From assembly GCA_934255105.1 (NCBI GenBank), contig CAKQNH010000258.1, positions 1 through 6,803 of the forward strand: a stretch of DNA of 6,803 nucleotides, read 5' to 3'. Both the position numbers and the translations under genes were made by a program. Below, piece by piece: positions 1 through 5,813 of the stretch; the first letter of the stretch is position 1, and each line of letters begins with the position of its first letter. The notes beneath the pieces were generated by a model that saw only the letters and a program-made list of their open reading frames with translations, made no database searches and was not told where the DNA came from. The DNA is from an uncultured Pirellulaceae bacterium. Lineage in GTDB: Bacteria > Planctomycetota > Planctomycetia > Pirellulales > Pirellulaceae.

Positions 1-3000
1 GGTCGTAACCGTCGCCATTGAAGTCACCGGTCAATACTTCAGCACCCGGTAGATCAAACACCATCTGCTGCTGCGACGGATGAATGCGCGGATTGGTACT
101 AACGATGTGCCAAGTGGACTCTTTCAGTCCGCGCACCGACCAAGCGTAGACGTTCAGTCGATCTGCTTGCTCGGCAACCTTGGCCTCTTCTACTCGTTGA
201 CCGTTGTGGATTCCACGCGGATGACCAGCATTGATGACGCTCAAGTGCCACGTGGGCAATTGCTGATGGCCGTAACCAACTAGCAGAGGCAGTGGTTGCC
301 AGACAATCGGTGAAGCAAAGATAGGGGCTTGTGGTTCATACAGCGGAGGCGTTTCGTAGACCTTCTCCAGTAAAGGAGGATTGACTGGGATCGGTGGCAC
401 AGGCGTCTCGTGCTTGACGCGGACTTCGCTAAAGTTATTCTCGCGCGAACGCTCGCCAGCTTGCACGCTAATCGCCAGAATCGCGTCGGTGCCTGGATTC
501 GCCAGTGGATTGGACAACTGCAACAAGCCCATAATAGCTTCCGGAACGGTATTGCCCGGATTGACTGCAAATCCAGTTGTCGTGCCGGGTGTGTCCAAAC
601 CGTCGAGATAGCCTTCAGGTTGCTGTTGATAGACGTGGTAGGTCCCTGGACGCAAGCCGCCAAAGACGAAGTGGCCGTTGGCATCGGTGCGAACTGTGAT
701 GTGCTCACCTAGGTATGTCCCAGGCAGTGCGCGGGAACTATCGAGCGGCAAGCCCGTCAGAGCGCGCAGTTCAAGCACGACGTTTGCGATGGGTGTGTCG
801 GTAGCCTTGCGTTGACCGTCGCGAATCGTGCGCAGGTCTTCGGGCAGCTCGCCTGTCGCGGTAATGATCACGCTGCCGTCTTGGAAGACATAGCCAGATA
901 TCTCGGCTGGCGGCACTTCATAAAAGTTGGCCTCCACAATATCCTTACCAGAACCCACACGGATCTTGCTGATCAAATCATCCTGGCCGGCATCACCACC
1001 GGTCTTGGGCGCTACTTGACCACCCTGAAAGTAACCCACCGGCTGGGTCTCGCGAACTGAGTATTGCCCCGGGCGTAGATTGGCAAAGCTGTATTTCCCG
1101 TTGCTGTCGGTCAGCGTCGAAGCTAGCACGCTTCCGTTGGCGTCCAGTAGCTCTACCTTCACTCCAGCCAGCGTATATTCGGTGCTGTCTAGTAGAGCGT
1201 TGTAGTCGAGGTCAGCGAAGACTATCCCGGCGATCGAACCCGGCAGCTTTTCGCAGAAGTCGTAGTCGACCAGTTGCCCGCCTGGGTTCAACGAGATATC
1301 TGAGATGATGTCTTGCACGCTGGCGTCACCACCGCCGGAGCCCGCCTTCTGTGTACCTTGGAAGTATCCCTGCGGTTGAGTCTCGCGGATCGTGTATTTG
1401 CCCGGCCGCAAGTTTGCAAAGCTGTACTTGCCCGCTGCATCGGTCAAGGTGGTCGCCAGCACGGCGCCCGATTCGTCCACTAGTGTCATCGTGACACCTG
1501 CCAGCGGTGGTTCGCCCACGTCGAATTCGCAGTTGTCATTCAGATCGGCGAAGACGGTCCCCACAATCGATCCAGGTGTGATTTCGCAGAAGTTATAGTC
1601 GACTAGCGCGACGCCCGCGCCCAGATTGATGGCTGAAATGACGTCTGGGATCGAAGTGTCGCCGCCGCCCGTGCCAGCCCGTTGGCCGCCTTGCAAATAG
1701 CCGGCCGGTTGCGATTCACGCACGGTGTACTTGCCCGGCTCCAAGCCGATAAATTGATAGCGACCGTTGGCATCGGTTTGCGTCGTAGCGACAATGCGGC
1801 CCGATTCGTCCAGCAACGTGATCGTCACGTTCGCAATCGGTGCCTCCCCGGTTTCGAAGGTGCAATTCTGATTGTTGTCGACGAAGACAGTCCCTTGAAT
1901 GGAACCGGGAGGTATTTCGCAGAAGTTGTAATCGATCAGCGCCGAACCGGGAGTGACATAGATCGACTTGATCAAGTCGGCTACGGATGCATCGCCACCG
2001 CCGCTGCCGACGTGTTGGTCGCCATGGAAGTAGCCCGTCGGTTGCACTTCGCGAATCGTGTATTGGCCGGGCAGCAGATCCGCGAACTTATAATTTCCCG
2101 AGGCGTCGGTAACGGTCGTCTGCAACACCGCACCGGTGGGGCTGAGCAGTTCTATGGTCACGCCCGCCAGCGGACGATCGCCGATGGCATCGATGATGCA
2201 ATTGCCATTGGTATCGGCCATAACGTGTCCCGAGATACTACCGGGCAGGATTTCACCGAAGTCATAATCGACGGCTTTGGATCCGGCTGGCATGACGATC
2301 TGCGAAATGACATCGCCCGAAGCGTCGTTGCGGCCGACGGTTTTGCCATTGATCGTCCCCACGGCCGCGCGGCCTGGTAGGTATTCGCTGGGAGTTCGCT
2401 CCGTAACGCGGTAGGTGCCTGGTCGCAACCCATTGAACTGGTAATAGCCTTGCGCATTGGTCCGCGTCTCGGCGACTTTGGCACCCGCGTCGTCCCATAG
2501 GGTGACAAGCACATTGCTGAGCGGTCGCTCGCCGGTATCGCGCCGCCCGTTGTTGTTTTGATCGTAGAATACATGACCAGTCAGATCGCTGGGGGTGAGC
2601 TCACAGAAATCGTAATCGGACGCGGCCATACCGCCGCCGATGATGATTTGTGTGATCAGGCTACCATTGACCTTATTCCCGCCAGCCGAGCCGACTTTGG
2701 CATCTCCCTCGAGCAAGTGACCGGGTGTAGTCTCGGTCAGCGAATAGACGCCAGCGCGCAGATTGGTGAAGGAGTACTTGCCGTCGGCTCCGGTGGTTTG
2801 CGTGGATATGACATTCCCGCTGGCATCGCGCAGTTCGATGAGCACTCCTGACAGAGGCGCTTTCTCGGAAGAGCTGCTGAAGCAATCGAAGCCTGACAGC
2901 ACGACGCAAGTGTGACCGCTGATGGAGGCTGGCAGATTCTCCGCGAAGTTCAACTCGCTGGCATGCTGATCGCCCAGAAGAATTTCCACTTGGGTCAGCA

Positions 3001-4120
3001 CATCGGGGTTGCCCACTTGGATGCTACCGGCGGCGGTGCCATTGTTGAGCTTGCCCGGTGAAGCTCCCACGCTGTAGTAACCGGTGGGCTGGTGTTCGCG
3101 CACCTGGTAGGTACCTGGCATCAGGCCGAGTTCGGTTCCGAATTTGTACCGCCCTTGGCTGTCGGTGGTAGTCGAATGCCCAGTAGAGACATACTTGCCG
3201 TTCTCCAGTTGGTACAGGTCCAGCTTCACTCCGGCCAAACGCTTTTCACTGGCTTGCAGAATCAAATCTTCGTTAGCATCGACAAAGACCGTGCCTGCCA
3301 AAGAGATCGGTTTGGGAACCTGCTGCAGCGAGAAGCCACCTCCGGCCGTGCGCGCCCGCATGCCTTTGTAGTTATCTTCGGGCAACGGCAAGCCGGATTG
3401 CACCAACCATTCGTCATAGCGATCGCGAAAAGTCCCTTGGCCCGAGACGATTTCGTAATGCGGAGCGGCGAACTCCGCATACAGTTTGGTCGTTTGAAAC
3501 TCGACCCCGGAAGTGATTGGGTCGATGCCTTCGTTGATAGTGGCTACGTTTGTTTCAGTTGGATCCCAGAACACAATCTCGTCAACGTCGATCGAGAAAA
3601 TCAACAGGTCGCCGCTGGTGAAGTTGGTGAATTCTAGCACTAGCAGACTCGTGCCATCCTGGACCGTAGCCTTTACTGTGGCATTCGGGTTCTTCGACTT
3701 CATTTGCACGATGTCGAACGGGAAAGCCTTGTCGGCTCCCAGCCCAGTGGTCTTTGTGTCGAAGATGATGTCCCCCTGGCTCAAACCCGGTGCGCCTCTG
3801 TCTCCGTCGATGGTCAATCGCGTCAATTGGGTTCCAGGCGATCCGCCCTGGAAGCTGACGTAGAACAAGTCGGGGCTTTCGTCACTGCCAATGTCATCCT
3901 CCAGATAGACCGCTCCTATTTGGATCAGGTCGGCGGCCATCAAGCAGCGTGGCTCCATGGTTTCGATCAGGGCAGTACGCGTCCGCTTGCGGCGTTGGCT
4001 CGACGCTCGCTCGGCGCTCCGCCGGCTCAACTTGCGTTTGGGTGGTACAGTAGCAGTCCCCAGGCCACTTGCCGAGTGTCCAGCTACGGCTTGTCCACCC
4101 GCAGAACTGAGTGCGGACAT
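1..4120 (-). CDS. Giant secreted SdrD-B/Cna-B repeat protein with planctomycete LEPR-XLL-type N-terminus (3' end outside window)
   Basis: The minus-strand frame is open from a stop at 4250-4252 to the left edge, giving at least 1373 residues from ATG 4120. Order seen: a basic N-terminus (Lys/Arg-rich, residues 28-48); the ETMEPRCLMAAD motif (53-64), matching the E-x-x-E-P-R-x-L signature of planctomycete extracellular proteins; a non-repeat region (65-270) starting with VYLEDD and GTQLTRLTIDGD; eight SdrD-B/Cna-B-like beta-sandwich domains (271-1233); a proline-rich linker (from about 1236); and a tail ending TGDFNGDGYD at the edge. Each repeat shows the family hallmarks: S-I-x-G-x-V-F-x-D-x-N at the start, L-A-G-V near residue 25, G-K-Y-x-F-x-N-L-x-P-G-x-Y then R-E-x-Q-P-x-G-Y in the middle, and Y-D/N-F-C-E at the end. 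Such domains act as rigid stalks in surface proteins, so a cell-envelope or extracellular structural or adhesive role is inferred. No catalytic motif is visible. ATG 4120 has no Shine-Dalgarno site; TTG 4234 (38 residues longer) does. The C-terminal anchor is not in view. Confidence 0.95.
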   Translation of the reverse strand, partial: MSALSSAGGQAVAGHSASGLGTATVPPKRKLSRRSAERASSQRRKRTRTALIETMEPRCLMAADLIQIGAVYLEDDIGSDESPDLFYVSFQGGSPGTQLTRLTIDGDRGAPGLSQGDIIFDTKTTGLGADKAFPFDIVQMKSKNPNATVKATVQDGTSLLVLEFTNFTSGDLLIFSIDVDEIVFWDPTETNVATINEGIDPITSGVEFQTTKLYAEFAAPHYEIVSGQGTFRDRYDEWLVQSGLPLPEDNYKGMRARTAGGGFSLQQVPKPISLAGTVFVDANEDLILQASEKRLAGVKLDLYQLENGKYVSTGHSTTTDSQGRYKFGTELGLMPGTYQVREHQPTGYYSVGASPGKLNNGTAAGSIQVGNPDVLTQVEILLGDQHASELNFAENLPASISGHTCVVLSGFDCFSSSSEKAPLSGVLIELRDASGNVISTQTTGADGKYSFTNLRAGVYSLTETTPGHLLEGDAKVGSAGGNKVNGSLITQIIIGGGMAASDYDFCELTPSDLTGHVFYDQNNNGRRDTGERPLSNVLVTLWDDAGAKVAETRTNAQGYYQFNGLRPGTYRVTERTPSEYLPGRAAVGTINGKTVGRNDASGDVISQIVMPAGSKAVDYDFGEILPGSISGHVMADTNGNCIIDAIGDRPLAGVTIELLSPTGAVLQTTVTDASGNYKFADLLPGQYTIREVQPTGYFHGDQHVGSGGGDASVADLIKSIYVTPGSALIDYNFCEIPPGSIQGTVFVDNNQNCTFETGEAPIANVTITLLDESGRIVATTQTDANGRYQFIGLEPGKYTVRESQPAGYLQGGQRAGTGGGDTSIPDVISAINLGAGVALVDYNFCEITPGSIVGTVFADLNDNCEFDVGEPPLAGVTMTLVDESGAVLATTLTDAAGKYSFANLRPGKYTIRETQPQGYFQGTQKAGSGGGDASVQDIISDISLNPGGQLVDYDFCEKLPGSIAGIVFADLDYNALLDSTEYTLAGVKVELLDANGSVLASTLTDSNGKYSFANLRPGQYSVRETQPVGYFQGGQVAPKTGGDAGQDDLISKIRVGSGKDIVEANFYEVPPAEISGYVFQDGSVIITATGELPEDLRTIRDGQRKATDTPIANVVLELRALTGLPLDSSRALPGTYLGEHITVRTDANGHFVFGGLRPGTYHVYQQQPEGYLDGLDTPGTTTGFAVNPGNTVPEAIMGLLQLSNPLANPGTDAILAISVQAGERSRENNFSEVRVKHETPVPPIPVNPPLLEKVYETPPLYEPQAPIFASPIVWQPLPLLVGYGHQQLPTWHLSVINAGHPRGIHNGQRVEEAKVAEQADRLNVYAWSVRGLKESTWHIVSTNPRIHPSQQQMVFDLPGAEVLTGDFNGDGYD
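2..424 (-). other. Proline-rich linker and start of a C-terminal D-F-N-G-D-G module
   Basis: After the eighth repeat ends (NNFSEV), the giant protein changes character. Residues from about 1236 are proline-rich (PVPPIPVNPPLL, then YETPPLYEPQAP). They lead into a non-repeat segment with W-H-L-S-V-I-N-A-G and L-N-V-Y-A-W-S-V-R-G-L, and then F-D-L-P-G-A-E-V-L-T-G-D-F-N-G-D-G-Y-D at the window edge. D-F-N-G-D-G is the acidic core found in FG-GAP/VCBS-like and dockerin-like calcium loops. Only one copy is visible, so I cannot say which family the distal domain belongs to. The linker suggests the distal module is held away from the repeat stalk. Confidence 0.6.
422..3310 (-). repeat. Array of eight SdrD-B/Cna-B-like domain repeats
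   Basis: The repeats are at protein level and sit inside the giant gene. The hydrophobic residue of the opening S-I-x-G strand falls at residues 272, 400, 513, 629, 741, 852, 963 and 1074 (plus-strand 3307, 2923, 2584, 2236, 1900, 1567, 1234 and 901). The spacings are therefore 128, 113, 116, 112, 111, 111 and 111 residues, and the eighth repeat runs about 160 residues to position 422. Repeats 4-7 are the most alike, sharing the G-S-G-G-G-D-A-S-type turn before the last strand. The acidic loop after strand one, which binds calcium in Sdr proteins, is clearest in repeat 3 (DQNNNGRRDTGE), recognisable in 4-7, degenerate in 1, and replaced in 2. Repeats 2, 4, 5 and 6 carry a pair of cysteines about 92 residues apart; the other four have none. 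Confidence 0.92.
3929..3964 (-). other. LEPR-XLL-type N-terminal motif (ETMEPRCLMAAD)
   Basis: These twelve codons (residues 53-64 of the giant protein counted from ATG 4120) encode E-T-M-E-P-R-C-L-M-A-A-D, preceded by the basic stretch RRKRTRTALI. Planctomycete proteins predicted to be extracellular commonly carry a similar L/M-E-P-R-x-L-L motif just after a short Arg/Lys-rich N-terminus. Its exact role is unsettled, and an export or sorting signal is a reasonable guess. Here Met replaces the usual first Leu and the second Leu of LL, so it is a recognisable variant. It is the strongest single pointer to the phylum. Confidence 0.8.
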
Positions 4121-4234
4121 GCGCAGTGGGCCTGCACTGGATGCGCCTGCGGACGCTCCACACAGCGCAGCCGAATTACCCAAACCGTTGGAGAACCAAC
4201 GTGCGAGCCGATTGACTTGTTCTTGCAAAAACAA

Positions 4235-4246
4235 AAGGCACCTCCG
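4235..4246 (-). promoter_or_regulatory. Candidate Shine-Dalgarno site for an alternative TTG start of the giant gene
   Basis: The minus strand reads CGGAGG from 4246 to 4241, then six bases, then TTG at 4234-4232 in the frame of the giant protein, just after that frame's stop at 4250-4252. Starting there would add 38 residues (beginning M-F-L-Q-E-Q-V-N-R-L-A-R-W-F) before ATG 4120. ATG 4120 has no purine-rich site before it. The same bases could form a 4-bp stem (GCAC/GTGC) followed by a T-rich run, so a weak terminator for the WD40 gene is an alternative reading. Confidence 0.3.
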
Positions 4247-4294
4247 TGCTCAAACTGCGCTAAAACGTCCGTACTCTGTGCAACACAATCGCTT

Positions 4295-5470
4295 CTAGCG
4301 AATTTGCAATTCTGAATCAATTTTGAATGGGGCTCGCACCGGTCGCCCCGTGGGAATCTCGCGCTGGGCAATGCGCTCCAAATTCCAAATGCGAATCGTC
4401 GTATCAAACGATCCGCTGGCCAAGAACTCACCACATGGAACCATGACCGCTACGGTGCCGGTGTGGCCGTTCAATTGAGCCACAGCTTGATTGCTCATGA
4501 TGTCTACCAACACGATCGAATTGTCTGCGCCGGCGGCGGCTACCATGTGATCGTTGATCAAACTCATCGACATCAACTTGCCACTGGCCACCACTTGGTC
4601 ATAGGTCACCTGCTGCGCATCGATGTTGTACCTGATCATCCGGCGATCCTCGCCAACACTCGTTACCGACGATCCGTCCGCAGAAAAAGCGGCAGTGAAT
4701 ACGCGGCGGTTGTGCTGGCGATAGTGTGCCAGTTCGGCTCCGGTTTCCGTATCCCAGACGCATATTTCTCCCAAGCGGCCGCCGCGCAGTAGGCGGCCTC
4801 CGTCTGGGCTGAAGCGAACGCAACGCTGGTCCGGCGAGTCGCAGCTTAGACGAAACTTCTCGCGGCCACTAGACAAATCCCACAAAACAACTTCGTTGGA
4901 AAACCCGCAGATCGCTAGCAAATTTCGCTCGCTCGACAGCGTAATTGCGCGAACTGCAAAATCGGTTGCTAGAACTAGTGTGTGCGACACAGGGTACTGA
5001 TGATGCCACTTCAGAACGCGTCCGTCATTGCCGGCCGAGTACAGGTCTTGAGAGTCGGCCGAGAAGACCAACGACTGGACCCAATCGATATGCCCAATCA
5101 GGGTGCTGATCGTTGCTCCGCTGGCTACATCGACGATGCGGACCGCATGGTCATCGCCGGCGGCGGCTAGGAAGCGACCATCGTGCGAGGCGGCCAGGGC
5201 GGTGATGACCGGTGGCGAATCGTGCTGCGGCAGAGGGGCTAGGTGAATCTCAGCGGATTCGAGCTCTGCGGCCTGTGGCTTGCGATTGTCGGCCGCCAGG
5301 CGATTATTAGCCGCCGGCGCTGCAGCGCTGACGAATTTAGAAACGTCGTCCTGGCTGTGCGCACGGCCCGCCGCTGAGGTGGCCCAGAGCCCACCGCTGG
5401 CGAGCAAGCCGAGCAGCCAACGGCGGCGAACACAGCGAGTTGTCAAACCACGGGCTGTCACATATTTCAT
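4295..5470 (-). CDS. Exported seven-bladed WD40 repeat protein
   Basis: This gene encodes 391 residues from ATG 5470, ending at TAG 4295-4297. Upstream in-frame starts ATG 5479 and TTG 5491 are possible; none has a clear Shine-Dalgarno site, and ATG 5470 gives the most compact signal peptide. The N-terminus has V-R-R-R-W-L-L-G-L-L-A-S-G-G, a basic then hydrophobic stretch resembling a Tat or Sec signal, with a plausible cleavage site after A-H-S near residue 39. A low-complexity Ala/Asn linker follows. From about residue 87 there are seven WD-type units, with strand endings such as V-R-I-V-D-V-A-S-G, V-V-L-W-D-L-S-S-G, I-C-V-W-D-T-E-T-G and I-R-I-W-N-L. Typical G-H dipeptides appear in blades 1 and 6 (L-I-G-H-I-D-W-V, L-N-G-H-T-G-T-V). 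Seven units fit one closed beta-propeller, a protein-binding scaffold without catalytic residues. Target unknown. It lies directly upstream of, and co-oriented with, the giant repeat-protein gene, so co-transcription is possible. Confidence 0.93.
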   Translation of the reverse strand: MKYVTARGLTTRCVRRRWLLGLLASGGLWATSAAGRAHSQDDVSKFVSAAAPAANNRLAADNRKPQAAELESAEIHLAPLPQHDSPPVITALAASHDGRFLAAAGDDHAVRIVDVASGATISTLIGHIDWVQSLVFSADSQDLYSAGNDGRVLKWHHQYPVSHTLVLATDFAVRAITLSSERNLLAICGFSNEVVLWDLSSGREKFRLSCDSPDQRCVRFSPDGGRLLRGGRLGEICVWDTETGAELAHYRQHNRRVFTAAFSADGSSVTSVGEDRRMIRYNIDAQQVTYDQVVASGKLMSMSLINDHMVAAAGADNSIVLVDIMSNQAVAQLNGHTGTVAVMVPCGEFLASGSFDTTIRIWNLERIAQREIPTGRPVRAPFKIDSELQIR

Positions 5471-5813
5471 GGCGCACATGTCCACGTTCAAAAGAGGTCA
5501 ATGAGAATTCCGGTACTCTCGATATCGACCCTCTCGACAATAGACTGCAACCAATTTGGTAAGATTTAACGGTTAAGCCGACTTTGTCGCCTACAGTGCC
5601 AGCATAGGTCAGATAATCGTGGATTGCCGTAGGGGAAGTTGCCAAGACGTTCGCGGCCGCTCCCGTTGCCTTACTTTCGCATTGGGTCCTTCGCTGGCTC
5701 TCCTCTAATTCAGACAGAAAAAATGAGAGACAGATAAAATACCGAGCGCACACATTTTTTTGCCTCCATTCTCTTGTCCTGCTCTTTGCTGGGGAGGGGA
5801 CGAGCGGGGGCAA
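5471..5813. other. Intergenic region between birA and the WD40 gene
   Basis: About 340 bp without a convincing gene. On the minus strand right after birA there are two overlapping micro-ORFs. One of 19 codons (ATG 5769 to TGA 5710-5712, beginning M-E-A-K-K-C-V-R-S) has AGGA seven bases upstream. One of 16 codons in another frame (ATG 5755 to TAG 5705-5707, beginning M-C-A-L-G-I-L) has GGAGG seven bases upstream. Nearer the WD40 gene are three small perfect palindromes (5519-5528, 5550-5560, 5566-5576), plausible as regulator sites. No good sigma-70 promoter and no hairpin-plus-T-run terminator is apparent. A 158-codon minus-strand frame (5337-5813) crosses the region and the WD40 start but resembles nothing I know. 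Confidence 0.6.
5519..5576. promoter_or_regulatory. Cluster of three perfect palindromes upstream of the WD40 gene
   Basis: TCGATATCGA lies at 5519-5528, ACCAATTTGGT at 5550-5560 and TTAACGGTTAA at 5566-5576. The latter two are 11-bp perfect inverted repeats around a single central base, with centres 16 bp apart. They lie 50-110 bp upstream of the predicted WD40 start, where operators usually sit. Short palindromes also arise by chance, and none matches a regulator site I recognise. Confidence 0.3.

Noticed and set aside
1682..2380. A 232-codon plus-strand open frame
   Set aside because: It lies antisense to SdrD-B repeats 4 and 5, which have clear family motifs. Its translation shows no domain pattern, and open antisense frames are expected opposite GC-rich repeats.
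422..3310. Repeated sequence as a CRISPR array or mobile-element repeat
   Set aside because: The periodicity is about 333 bases, in frame, and explained by repeated protein domains; no short identical repeats with unique spacers are seen.
4226..4249. A factor-independent terminator between the WD40 gene and the giant gene
   Set aside because: GCAC-GGAG-GTGC followed by a T-rich run gives only a four-base stem and the T-run is interrupted, so it is too weak to call and overlaps a better Shine-Dalgarno reading.
3092..4315. Long plus-strand open frames (3092-3637 and 3704-4315)
   Set aside because: Both are antisense to the N-terminal half of the giant protein; no recognisable motif, and the coding signal is on the other strand.
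5337..5813. A 158-codon minus-strand frame overlapping the WD40 start
   Set aside because: It shares about 130 bases with the signal-peptide region of the WD40 gene in another frame and has no recognisable domain. The AT-rich part of its path looks non-coding.
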